From the NCBI GenBank assembly GCA_047974765.1, contig JBKECP010000015.1:1-64000 (forward strand): DNA of 64,000 nt. Reading direction: 5' to 3'. Source of the DNA: JBKECP01 sp047974765. GTDB lineage: Bacteria > Pseudomonadota > Gammaproteobacteria > Pseudomonadales > Halieaceae. The notes under the pieces are model-generated. The model was not told where the DNA came from. It did no database searches and worked only from the letters and a program-made list of their open reading frames with translations. Position numbers and translations under genes: made by a program. This document shows, one piece after another, positions 51,627 to 60,581 of the stretch. The first letter of the stretch is position 1, and every line of letters starts with the position of its first letter.

Positions 51627-54089
51627 GTGACTACCAAGACCGACATCGTCTCTCTCAAGTGGGTCATCGGCCTGATGAACAAGCAGGCCGAGAACGCTGA
51701 GCAGGCGCTAGTCGCTTACAGTAAAGATTCATCCCAGAAAAAGTCACTATTGCAGTGTATGTGGGCGGTTCACCAGATCACTTCCACCTTGCGTGCTCTG
51801 GGTATTCGCAAGGGTGAAATGCTGTCCATTGAAATGGAACGCAGCCTGAATTTTTTATATAAGGACCGCGTTCAGGGTGAACGGCGCAAGTTGACTATGG
51901 GTGGTTTGATGCAGGCATTAAAGGTTTTGCCTGCCTACCTTGCCCATGTGCAGGCAACCCGTATGGATACGGGACAAAGCCTGGAACCCTATGTTAATGA
52001 TCTGCGTCGCTGGGTTGGTGAGAGGCCTCGTCCGCAGGCGTTTTTCTTCCACATGGATATCCCGGAAAATGCAGGTATTACTCCCGGTGCCAGTCCGGCC
52101 TCTGATGAGGAAGTCAGGAGTCGGGCCAATGTAATGTTGGCGTTGTATCTGGAGATGGCCAAGGCTGCTCTGCGCAAGCGCAACGTAGGCGAGAGCATGA
52201 AAACCGTTGCTCGCATTGCCCGCAAAATGCAGACATTGTTTGCTGGCACGCTGGAGGAGCGTTTCTGGTTCACCCAGGTTGGGTTGTGTGAAGGTATTGC
52301 TGGCGGTTTGATCGTACCGGATGAGTGTATCGCTCAGGTTTTTAAGGCTGGTGCCTTCATGATCAAATATGCCCGTGAAAACGGCGCCGAACTTGATCCC
52401 AATGTTGATTTTGATGCGTTCCAGCAGCACATGCTGTATTACATTGCTTCCTGTAAATCACGGCCCGTTCATATTGCCCATATCCGTGAAGTATTTGGCA
52501 TTGAAGATGATACGCTGGAAAAGACACAGCAGGGTCTGATCCATATTGATGCATTGGTCACCGCGCTCAGTGGTGCCCTGGAGCAGCTCAATTCGGTTGT
52601 TGATTATATTAATGTCAACGATCTGCACGTTATTCGCAAAGCAGATGAGGCCGCTGGTGCCGAAGTGCTCAATGGTGTTGAAGCAGCCATGTTGCGTTTG
52701 TCTGCTGCCAGCCAGCAGGTGCATGCTGATTCCTTGCAGGTAGTACACGATAAGTTGCGCAGTGTTTACCGTGGTGATTTCAGTAATAATCCGGCTCGTC
52801 TGGAGCAGGAAATCACGAATATTGTACGCGGCATTGTCGATGTAAAACTCGATGTTGAATATAAGCTTGAGCACGGTGTATGCAGCGCGTTTTCCAGCCG
52901 TGAATTTGAGCTGCGCGAAAGTATCGTTACTGCCACCTTCAGTCAGATGGCGCTGGTGGAGAACCATCTGCATGCTGTATTGCGCCGCAAGGCGCTGGCC
53001 AATGCGCTCAAACAAAAGCCTGTTGGCACTGAGGAAACACTCAGGCTGACACATGCGTTACACCGCTTCCTTAACAAGTCGGCGCAAGGGCATAGCGAAT
53101 TACGCAAAGTCATATTTGATGCCGATAATAATGGCGCAGATATTGATCGTCTGTATACCCTGGCCAGGGAATACTTTGAAGGCCTGGACGATGTACCTGA
53201 ACGCAAGGCGATGAATGTTTCTGTTCAGCTATTGTCGGAAATTTCAGGTGCACTGACATTTGCCGGTATGGAACGGGAAGGTGCGGTTATTGAGCAGTGC
53301 CGAAAATGGCTGCAGGCCGCAGGCCGTGCCGGCAGCGTGCACGAAGATGATGCTTTCCTGTGCTTTGCTGATGCCTTTGCCCAGATTGAAATGCACTTGC
53401 AGCGGACACTGATTGATCCTCTTGATGATACCTCGGAGATGATCACCCAGGCTGAGGCGCGTGCAGCTGAACTCGACAGATATATTGCTGATCTTTCTGC
53501 CGGTGCGGCGGTTGCCGTGCCGGAGATTGCTGCTGAAGTGACCGAAGAAGGCGTACCGGGCGGCAGTGGTGGAAGTATTGTCAGCCAAAGCCACTATGTT
53601 GAAGATCGGAATATTACGCCAGAGTTTCGTGAAGTTTTTCTGGAGGAGTCTGAAGAAATTGTAGCGGAGCTGACACGTTTGGTCAGCGTCTGGCAGGATG
53701 AGCCAAAAGCGGATTACAACCTCAAGGAAATCCGCCGTCATTTCCATACCTTCAAAGGTAATGGCCGCGCTGTGGGTGCCAATGTGCTTGGTGAACTGGG
53801 CTGGGCGGCCCAGGATATGGTTGATCGTGTGCTCGATGGTGATATGGAGGCCAATGATAATTTTCAGGCGGCAATAAAAGATGTGGTCGCTGCCCTGCCC
53901 GCTCTGATAGCTTCTTTTGGAGAGGCCGATGGTTTTGACGTTAGTACAACCCGCGAGCTGACCAACCTCTGCTTCCGTCTGGCTGAGAGCAGTATTGAAG
54001 ATCTTGCATCTGATTTGCCCCAGCTTGATAACACCGATGCCGTCAGGACTGCTGAATCAGTGGAACAGGCGGCGATCCCGCCGGCCTGA
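51627..54089 (+). CDS. ChpA N-terminal part: Hpt-containing protein
   Basis: 820 aa, GTG start at 51627 with CGGAGG 10 bases upstream. It is the N-terminal half of a ChpA/PilL-type kinase. A degenerate first Hpt module (CMWAVHQITSTLRALGIRKGEM, residue ~50) and several helical Hpt-like or FimL-like regions precede a canonical Hpt near residue 700 (NLKEIRRHFHTFKGNGRAVGANVLGELGWAAQDMVD, phospho-His ~707). It has no kinase domain of its own. The stop at 54089 falls in an acidic linker, and the next ORF (frame +1) continues with the rest of ChpA. The summed length (~2440 aa) is close to one normal ChpA, so this is either a genuine gene split or a single frameshift. Confidence 0.8.
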   Translation: MTTKTDIVSLKWVIGLMNKQAENAEQALVAYSKDSSQKKSLLQCMWAVHQITSTLRALGIRKGEMLSIEMERSLNFLYKDRVQGERRKLTMGGLMQALKVLPAYLAHVQATRMDTGQSLEPYVNDLRRWVGERPRPQAFFFHMDIPENAGITPGASPASDEEVRSRANVMLALYLEMAKAALRKRNVGESMKTVARIARKMQTLFAGTLEERFWFTQVGLCEGIAGGLIVPDECIAQVFKAGAFMIKYARENGAELDPNVDFDAFQQHMLYYIASCKSRPVHIAHIREVFGIEDDTLEKTQQGLIHIDALVTALSGALEQLNSVVDYINVNDLHVIRKADEAAGAEVLNGVEAAMLRLSAASQQVHADSLQVVHDKLRSVYRGDFSNNPARLEQEITNIVRGIVDVKLDVEYKLEHGVCSAFSSREFELRESIVTATFSQMALVENHLHAVLRRKALANALKQKPVGTEETLRLTHALHRFLNKSAQGHSELRKVIFDADNNGADIDRLYTLAREYFEGLDDVPERKAMNVSVQLLSEISGALTFAGMEREGAVIEQCRKWLQAAGRAGSVHEDDAFLCFADAFAQIEMHLQRTLIDPLDDTSEMITQAEARAAELDRYIADLSAGAAVAVPEIAAEVTEEGVPGGSGGSIVSQSHYVEDRNITPEFREVFLEESEEIVAELTRLVSVWQDEPKADYNLKEIRRHFHTFKGNGRAVGANVLGELGWAAQDMVDRVLDGDMEANDNFQAAIKDVVAALPALIASFGEADGFDVSTTRELTNLCFRLAESSIEDLASDLPQLDNTDAVRTAESVEQAAIPPA

Positions 54090-54120
54090 TAGCGCAACGG
54101 ATGTGGTGGAGCTGAAGAAC

Positions 54121-57100
54121 GTGGAGAAAGCTGTGTACTCAGATGACAGGCTCGATGCGGCCCAAAAAGATTCGGAGGGCGAGGAAGATCAGTGCGCCAG
54201 GGATCTTCATTGGCTGCTTGAGCAGGATCTGGCAGAACCCTCTGACAGCCTTTTCCGTCTGGTGGGTGCCGGTTTTGAGAGCCTTGATTTAAGTGACGAT
54301 GAAAGTGCTTTTGCCGATCGTCCAATGTTTGGCGGTGATGCTTCAGCTGATGATCTATCCGGCTTCATCGATGAAGAAATTGTGTTGTCCGGCGATGATC
54401 AGGGCGGCTCTGTACACCATGAAGAGCGCAGTGAAAGAAGTGGCTATGCGCGCGTTATGGCGGTTGATAACCGTCGCTATAATCCCGGTGGCGAAGAGAA
54501 CCATATTGCTGATGGTACTGATATCCTCAGCCTGAAAGATGATGATGACATCGGCTCCAAACCCATCATGCTGGTGCGCCGTTCCCGTCGTGACGAGATT
54601 GCCTCGCCCGCATCAATTATTGCCGATTTTCCCGAAGAAGCTCCTAAGGTAACTGAACCGGAACCGGTCCCCCAACTGGTGGATGAGATCGAGGTTACAG
54701 AAGCAGAAAGCGTCACGGCTTCCGAACCGGAAATATTTCTTGAATCCGAATCTGAAACCCGTGAAACAACGGCGCAACGGATGGAGCGGCAGTTTGGGCA
54801 GCTAATACTGGAAAGTGATGATGAAGATACTGAGCTGCCGCCGATTGAATTTGAGTTTCATAATGGTTCGTCGCCAGTCCTTGAGCACGAAGATGTATCA
54901 TCGGAGCCTGATAGTGATACAACAGATATCGTTGAACAGAATATACAGTCACCTATAACAGTACCTGAGTGGGAGCTTGAGCCGCTGGCTGGTTCGGTGG
55001 AAGAAGATGAACTGGCGCTGGATGCGATTGAATTTGAGGGCAGGTTGACAGGGTTGCCTGTTGATACGACCAAAGATAATAGTGAAGAAGATCTGCTATC
55101 TGCTGTCGACACATCATCTAATGCTGGCTCCTCACCGGATGTCGAGGAGATCTCTGATATTGTGCTGCCATCAGACCCTGAGCCAGTGAGTGATGGTGGT
55201 GAAGGGGTAGCAACAACAGAAATTGATGAGTCCGATGACAGTTGGCTTGGAAAGGATGTTGATGAAGAGCTGGAAATTATGCTGCCAGCTGAATCTACAG
55301 AATATGCACTGCCTGACCTGGGGGATGTCAACCGTTTTCTTGAGGAGGTACTGCCCGAGGAGCATGAGCGGGAGCAGGAAGAAGAATTTCTCGCCGATCT
55401 GGATGATTTGAATACTGATCTGGAAGTCGGGGTTTCTGATAGTGTTATCGGTGTAGATACACCGGATATTCAAATCACAGAGCTCTCTTCTGGTGATGAC
55501 TTTGAAGTATCTGCAAAAGTGACAAAAGAAGTTTCCATTGCGCCGCCATCCAGTGTGCATGGCTATATCACCACCATTGCCCCGCCGACAGATGATGGTG
55601 AGTTTGATCGTTATCTGCAGGCTGGGCAGCATCTGAGAGCAGGCGATGAAGATATTGATGCTCTGGTGGTTGAGCAAACTGAAGGCGTTGTATCGGTTGA
55701 TCCATCAATGGATGCCGACCTGGATTACCACGAAGATTTTAATCTGCCCAAAGACTTCAGTTCGCAGGCAGTGGCGGCAATTAGTGCGGTCATGGCACCT
55801 GCCATGGAACAGCTCAGTGAACAGATAGAAGTCCGTTTGGCTGAGCTGGATATTGCGGCAGGCTCGGTGGCAATTGATGCCATGCTGGCAGTTGATCCCG
55901 CCACCAGTCGCCAATGTGAAGAAAATGGTTATAGCCCGCTTACTGAAGTTGTACCACAGTTGCCGCCTGTACTGTCGGGCCTGAATGAGCAGGAACTGGA
56001 GGCATTTTGTGTGCGTCTGGCTATCCGTGAAGATGGACGGTCGGTAATGGGCCTGCTACAGCCCGGTTTTGAATGGCCGGACAGTGTGGATCAGTATAAA
56101 GAAGATTCTGTCAGCTATAGCGTATCGGATAAAGCCAATCCCAACTTCGATTTTGATGCTGCCGGCAAAGAAGTGGATTTCAGTGTCCGTCTGGACTCAG
56201 CCAATGATGCAACGCCGTCAGAAATTGTTTCAGCCAGCGGCACAGTTGTCGATACAGATCAAAAGCTCAGCCATGACTACGAGCCAACAGCAGAAACTGT
56301 TATTGCCTCTGAAACCCCATTGGGGGATGGCCTCAATATTTTCTCAACAGAAGATCTGGATAACTGGGATATTGGCAGTGATACAGACAGCGATAGCGAT
56401 ATGCTGCTGAAAAGCCTGTCCACATCTGACGCTGATATCGATGATATTTTTGGCATCGCCGTTGATGAGTTTGGCCGTGAATCTTTTGGTGTGGATGTGT
56501 CGCCCTCAATCGATGAGGATGATGGTGAGCTGAATAATTTGCCACCTCATTTGGCTGAAAAAGCAGGAGTGGGTGCAACAACACTTTCCCGGCCGGGCTC
56601 TGCTACAGATATGTCCTGGTGCCTTCCTTCTCATATCCGTTTCAGTCAGGCGCCTGCCGGTGGTGAAGTTTTTCGTGATTTTCTCGGTGCTTTCCTTGAA
56701 GAGGGTGAAGGCGAGCTGGAGAAACTTGAAGATGGTATTGGTCACTGGGAGCAGGATGTTGATTCTGAGTATGGCAAGGATGTCGTTCCGCGTGTATTGC
56801 ATACGCTTAAAGGTATCGCCAAGGGTATCGGATTACAGCGTTACGGTACGCTGATCCACAATTTTGAAACGCTGTTGCATGGTATGGGTAAACCCAGTGC
56901 TCAGGACAGCGATAATTACTTCCGTATCGTCAATGTCTGGCTTGATGCCACAGTGCAGGGTTTTAATCATATTCGTGAAACTTCTAACGATATTGATAAT
57001 GCGCTGCCATGGTCAGCTGCAGTTGTAACAGATGATTCTGAAGAGCAAGAAGCCACTGATTTACCTGAGAAAAAACCTGCTGCTTCGGGACAGCACAAAA

Positions 57101-58974
57101 TTGCAGCTCCGGTACGGGAAAAACAGCTGACAGACGAAGCGGTGAAAGTGCTGGCTGGTCAGCAAAGTATCCGTATGACAGCTGAGGCACTGGACAACCT
57201 GCTGAATCTGCAAAATCAGGCACAGCAGTTTGGTGTACGTGCTTCCCAAAGCAATTATCGCAGTAAGCGGGCTGGTTCGGAGTTGCTGGCGCGCTTGTCT
57301 TCAGTGCGTTCCCACATCACCAAAATTACTGATCGCGCCTTGCAGAGCGTAACTTCCCGTGGTCAGGGTACGAGTGAACTTGATGCGCTCGAAATGGATC
57401 AGTATTCAGAGTTGCAGGAAGCCGCCAGCATTTTGCGTGAGGCTATTGAAGACCTGGATGATCTGATTAATGTCTCCAGTCGTCAGGCGGCTGCGGCTGA
57501 ATCACTGTTGAAACAGCAAGGTTCTGTCCTGACTTCGTTAGGCTCAGCCATTCGTGATGCCCGTGTAATGTCAATTGCGCGCCTGATGCCTGGTCTGCGC
57601 CGGATCGTTCGCACTGTCGGTGCAGATCTGGGTAAGCCAGTCAATTTCCATGTGCTTAATGAGGTTGGACGGCTTGACCGGGACAGCCACGTTAGCTGCC
57701 AGACCATTCTTGAACATATGGTTCGCAATGCTATTGATCACGGTATTGAATCACCCGCTGAACGCAGTGCAGCAGGGAAGCCGGAAAATGGTCAGATTAC
57801 AATTGATGTCAGTCGTGAAGGTTCTGATTATCTGATTCGGTTAAGTGATGATGGTCGGGGTATGGATCCTGTCAAGCTGCGTGAAACTGCGCTGGATCGG
57901 GGGCTGGATATTGATGTTGCTGCTCTTAGTGACAAGGAAGCTCTGGGGCTGATTTTTCACAAAGGTTTTACCACGGCCGCCCGTTTGAGCCAGATTTCAG
58001 GTCGTGGTGTAGGCATGGATATTGTTATTGCCGAGTTACAGAAAATTGGCGGTGAAATTGATATTGATTCCGTGCTTGGTCGCGGGACCACCTTTACGGT
58101 GCGTGTACCATCCAATGTCAATGTCAATGGCGCTCTGTTGGTATCTGCCGGTGTCGCTTCTTATGCAGTTCCTCTGGATGGCCTGATTGCTGTAGAAAAC
58201 GTAGCGGTCGAAGAATTCTTCAAGGCGGTTTCGTCCGGGAACAAATTACAACTGCACGGTATGGATTGTGAGCCAACTTATCTGGCTACGCTCTGTGGCG
58301 GCGGTGATGATAAAATGCCTGACGCGGAATCCTGGGAGCATACGGTACCGGTGATGATTGCCGGTTCGAAAGAGCGCTGCATGGCTATTGCCGTTGACAG
58401 TGTGACAGAAGCACTGGAGCTGGTTATTCGTTCACTGGGCACACAGTTCTCACTGGTACCTGGTTTTGCCGGTGGTGCAACAACCTCTGATGGTGAGGCA
58501 ATTGTTGCGCTTAACCTCAATGCACTGGTGCGTAGTTTGGCAACAGGTGTTCTGTCGCAGGTTGATCTGGATAATCAGAAGCATGATGATCTGCTGGTAC
58601 TGGTAGTTGATGATTCCCGAACGCAGCGCATGGTGGCAACCAGCCAGTTTGACAGCCTGGGTGTAGAAACCATTACGGCTGAAAATGGCCTGGTGGCAAT
58701 TGAGCTGCTCAATACATTAAGTCGTCTGCCCGATGTAGTTTTGCTGGATATTGAAATGCCGGTCAAGGATGGTATTCAGACACTGCGTGAAATTCGTGCT
58801 GGTGAGCGCTACAAGAATTTGCCGGTCATTATGGTGACATCGCGCACCGGGCCCAAGCATCGTGCTATGGCACAGGAAGCCGGTTGTAATGGCTACATGG
58901 GCAAGCCCTTTAATTTTCCGGTACTGGTGGAACAAATCTGCCAGCTAACGGGCCATCAACTACAGGTAAACTGA
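54121..58974 (+). CDS. chpA: ChpA C-terminal part: Hpt-CheA kinase-CheW-REC hybrid
   Basis: About 1617 aa from GTG 54121 (GGAG 9 bases upstream; the frame is open from 53995). The first ~750 residues are a strikingly acidic, low-complexity linker (Glu/Asp/Ser rich). An Hpt follows (RVLHTLKGIAKGIGLQRYGTL, His ~894). The dimerisation region and CheA HATPase come next: N box LEHMVRNAIDHGIE ~1199, G1 DDGRGMD ~1241, G2 GRGVGMDIV ~1293. A CheW-like domain and a C-terminal receiver (VVLLDIEMPVKDGIQTL, Asp ~1543; Lys in GYMGKPF) end the protein. It should phosphorylate PilG. If translation of the two ORFs is independent, transfer between the Hpt modules would be in trans. Confidence 0.88.
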   Translation: MEKAVYSDDRLDAAQKDSEGEEDQCARDLHWLLEQDLAEPSDSLFRLVGAGFESLDLSDDESAFADRPMFGGDASADDLSGFIDEEIVLSGDDQGGSVHHEERSERSGYARVMAVDNRRYNPGGEENHIADGTDILSLKDDDDIGSKPIMLVRRSRRDEIASPASIIADFPEEAPKVTEPEPVPQLVDEIEVTEAESVTASEPEIFLESESETRETTAQRMERQFGQLILESDDEDTELPPIEFEFHNGSSPVLEHEDVSSEPDSDTTDIVEQNIQSPITVPEWELEPLAGSVEEDELALDAIEFEGRLTGLPVDTTKDNSEEDLLSAVDTSSNAGSSPDVEEISDIVLPSDPEPVSDGGEGVATTEIDESDDSWLGKDVDEELEIMLPAESTEYALPDLGDVNRFLEEVLPEEHEREQEEEFLADLDDLNTDLEVGVSDSVIGVDTPDIQITELSSGDDFEVSAKVTKEVSIAPPSSVHGYITTIAPPTDDGEFDRYLQAGQHLRAGDEDIDALVVEQTEGVVSVDPSMDADLDYHEDFNLPKDFSSQAVAAISAVMAPAMEQLSEQIEVRLAELDIAAGSVAIDAMLAVDPATSRQCEENGYSPLTEVVPQLPPVLSGLNEQELEAFCVRLAIREDGRSVMGLLQPGFEWPDSVDQYKEDSVSYSVSDKANPNFDFDAAGKEVDFSVRLDSANDATPSEIVSASGTVVDTDQKLSHDYEPTAETVIASETPLGDGLNIFSTEDLDNWDIGSDTDSDSDMLLKSLSTSDADIDDIFGIAVDEFGRESFGVDVSPSIDEDDGELNNLPPHLAEKAGVGATTLSRPGSATDMSWCLPSHIRFSQAPAGGEVFRDFLGAFLEEGEGELEKLEDGIGHWEQDVDSEYGKDVVPRVLHTLKGIAKGIGLQRYGTLIHNFETLLHGMGKPSAQDSDNYFRIVNVWLDATVQGFNHIRETSNDIDNALPWSAAVVTDDSEEQEATDLPEKKPAASGQHKIAAPVREKQLTDEAVKVLAGQQSIRMTAEALDNLLNLQNQAQQFGVRASQSNYRSKRAGSELLARLSSVRSHITKITDRALQSVTSRGQGTSELDALEMDQYSELQEAASILREAIEDLDDLINVSSRQAAAAESLLKQQGSVLTSLGSAIRDARVMSIARLMPGLRRIVRTVGADLGKPVNFHVLNEVGRLDRDSHVSCQTILEHMVRNAIDHGIESPAERSAAGKPENGQITIDVSREGSDYLIRLSDDGRGMDPVKLRETALDRGLDIDVAALSDKEALGLIFHKGFTTAARLSQISGRGVGMDIVIAELQKIGGEIDIDSVLGRGTTFTVRVPSNVNVNGALLVSAGVASYAVPLDGLIAVENVAVEEFFKAVSSGNKLQLHGMDCEPTYLATLCGGGDDKMPDAESWEHTVPVMIAGSKERCMAIAVDSVTEALELVIRSLGTQFSLVPGFAGGATTSDGEAIVALNLNALVRSLATGVLSQVDLDNQKHDDLLVLVVDDSRTQRMVATSQFDSLGVETITAENGLVAIELLNTLSRLPDVVLLDIEMPVKDGIQTLREIRAGERYKNLPVIMVTSRTGPKHRAMAQEAGCNGYMGKPFNFPVLVEQICQLTGHQLQVN

Positions 58975-58983
58975 GGCTGTTAC

Positions 58984-59475
58984 ATGAGCGAACCGAAGCT
59001 GCACAACTGCCTTTTTCTACCTTGCTCTGCGACGGAAATATGGGCGCTGCCAACAAATTGTCTGGCAGAAATTGTGACCTTGTATGAGGTGAGTGATCCT
59101 CCTCCGGAATGGATCAAGTGGCGTGGTCAGCAAGTACCTGTACTGGATCTGGACAGTGAACAAAACACTTGCTGGTCTGACAAACGCAACAGTGGCCTGA
59201 TTGCTATTTTACTGGGTATGGAAGGTTTGGGTTGTGAATATCTCGGTGTTGCTCTGCGGGGTAAAGGTCTGGGCCTGCATCAAGTGGTGGTAGAGGAAGT
59301 GGTTGACTGTCCGGAGGAGGTGCAGCCGCATTCAGTTAGTGCCTTTCGCTGGCGTGATACATTGTATCAGGTGCCTGATTTGGCGGCGGTACTTAAAGAA
59401 GTAGGTGAGCAGTGGCGCTACGAAGAAGATGATGAGTCTGATGCTGGCAGCCTGATTCCAGAAGGTGCCGTCTGA
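58984..59475 (+). CDS. chpC: CheW-like protein ChpC
   Basis: A 163-aa protein with a CheW fold: FLPCSATEIWALPTNCLAEIVTLYEVSDPPPEWIKWRGQQVPVLDLD, then VEEVVDCPEEVQPHSVSAFRWRDTLYQVPDLAAVL. It is encoded 9 bases after the chpA stop, the position of chpC in Pil-Chp clusters. There it is a second coupling protein linking other receptors to ChpA. The C-terminal tail is acidic. It ends the operon; chpB, which normally lies between chpA and chpC, is missing. Confidence 0.78.
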   Translation: MSEPKLHNCLFLPCSATEIWALPTNCLAEIVTLYEVSDPPPEWIKWRGQQVPVLDLDSEQNTCWSDKRNSGLIAILLGMEGLGCEYLGVALRGKGLGLHQVVVEEVVDCPEEVQPHSVSAFRWRDTLYQVPDLAAVLKEVGEQWRYEEDDESDAGSLIPEGAV

Positions 59476-59492
59476 TATGGCGGTGCATCAAA

Positions 59493-59711
59493 TTAAATAA
59501 CAAGATGAATGATATTCAACTGCTGAAGGGTATAAACAACTAATAAAAAGATACACCAACCTACAGCCAAAATACCAAAAAATGGTTCTCTGATAGGGTT
59601 TTTTTGCTGTATTTTTCTGACAAAATTTATAGCTTTGAACATTAACAGACCAATAATCAGAGCTATTATACTAAAGACAAATATCTATCCTTCAGGTGTT
59701 ACTTTTCTCAT
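59493..59711 (-). pseudogene. Small two-TM membrane protein with in-frame amber codon
   Basis: Found by reading the 59476-59791 gap. On the minus strand from ATG 59711 the frame reads MRKVTPEG, TAG (59685-59687), then IFVFSIIALIIGLLMFKAINFVRKI, QQKNPIREPFF and GILAVGWCIFLLVVYTLQQL..., stop at 59493. The two hydrophobic helices and basic loop look like a real small membrane protein. The frame has no good start after the TAG except an internal ATG (at LLM-FKA). It may be a recent nonsense mutant or start elsewhere. I do not recognise a family. Confidence 0.4.
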
Positions 59712-59757
59712 AAATACTTTTTCTTTAGTGTTTATTAGTGCAAATCAGCATAGTGCG

Positions 59758-59785
59758 GTTAATGCCGTATTTGCACGGTATTAAC
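59758..59785. repeat. Hairpin just past the 59792 gene
   Basis: An 11-bp stem (GTTAATGCCGT / ACGGTATTAAC, one wobble pair, 6-nt loop) starts 7 bases beyond the stop codon. It lacks a U-run on the minus side, so terminator function is doubtful. Confidence 0.4.
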
Positions 59786-59791
59786 AATTTA

Positions 59792-60298
59792 TCAGCCTAC
59801 GGCTGAGTGTTCTGGCTGGCGGGCAAATTCACACCATTGTTTAAGTTCGTTGATGTTCTGTTCAAGAATATCGACAACTTCCGTATTCAGGCGGTTAAAA
59901 GCTTCCCGCCAGGTATCCTGATGTACCACCATGGCACAGCGCTGACGCATAGGCATGGTACCTGGCAGGTTGAGGGGGTCAAAAGACAAACCTTTAAAAC
60001 CATGGCGCAGTACGGTGGAAATAACCTCATCATTGCGGTTGTCATTGAGTTCACCTTCAAAACGTCGCAATGACATGCTCAAGCGTGCTCGTGCGGGAAA
60101 CTCAGGATCAGTGATGATATTGTGAATCCAGATAGGTAGTTGCCCGCTAAGAATCGTGTACAGATTCGTGTTGTCGGTCGGTAGTTCAGGGACCACGCGA
60201 CACATGGTAAGTGACTCCCGGCTGTTATAACCGTAGGGTTTGAATACATGCATGCGCGCGCCCACAAGGGCAATGTGTGTGAGCTGAAAATCTGCCAA
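59792..60298 (-). CDS. Hypothetical protein, paralogue A of the pair flanking the NYN gene
   Basis: 168 aa, not a family I recognise. TTG start at 60298 chosen: AGGGAG lies 8 bases upstream, and the paralogue at 62569 also begins TTG with the same MADFQLTHIALVG. A GTG three codons earlier is too close to the SD. No signal peptide or TM is seen. Conserved blocks shared with the paralogue are YGYNSRESLTMCRV, LPIWIHNIITDPEFPAR, LRRFEGELNDNR, HGFKGL-FDPLNLP, MPMRQRC-MV, TWREAFNRL, ILEQN and LKQWCEFA. Likely a soluble cytoplasmic protein; PilZ-like or other ligand folds cannot be excluded. About three quarters of residues match paralogue B. Confidence 0.75.
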   Translation of the reverse strand: MADFQLTHIALVGARMHVFKPYGYNSRESLTMCRVVPELPTDNTNLYTILSGQLPIWIHNIITDPEFPARARLSMSLRRFEGELNDNRNDEVISTVLRHGFKGLSFDPLNLPGTMPMRQRCAMVVHQDTWREAFNRLNTEVVDILEQNINELKQWCEFARQPEHSAVG

Positions 60299-60470
60299 GG
60301 TGATCACTCCCTAAAAAGTGGCGTTGCTGCCTAAGCATGGCTATATTTCCTTATCTGCCAACATTTTGTTATGCATCAGGATTGCAACGGATAAGCATTG
60401 CAAATGAAGAGGCGTTCAGGCAAGTACAATTAAAAGAAACTTTCAGAAGTTTGTTCTTTTTCACGAAAAT
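59792..60470 (-). repeat. Segmental duplication, copy A (pairs with 62060-62680)
   Basis: The paralogous gene and part of its upstream region (for example the shared TTTTCGTGAAA stretch on the minus strand, near 60459-60469 and 62670-62680) are duplicated in direct orientation around the NYN gene. The upstream parts have diverged more than the coding parts. Confidence 0.6.
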
Positions 60471-60581
60471 GCTGCGCCATAGCTAACTCATCTGAAATGG
60501 CTGAGTATCTTGGAATCAGGTAAGGGGGCGCTTGCCCCGCAATAAACAAATATGAGTGCCGGTGCGTTCCGGCTATATGGG

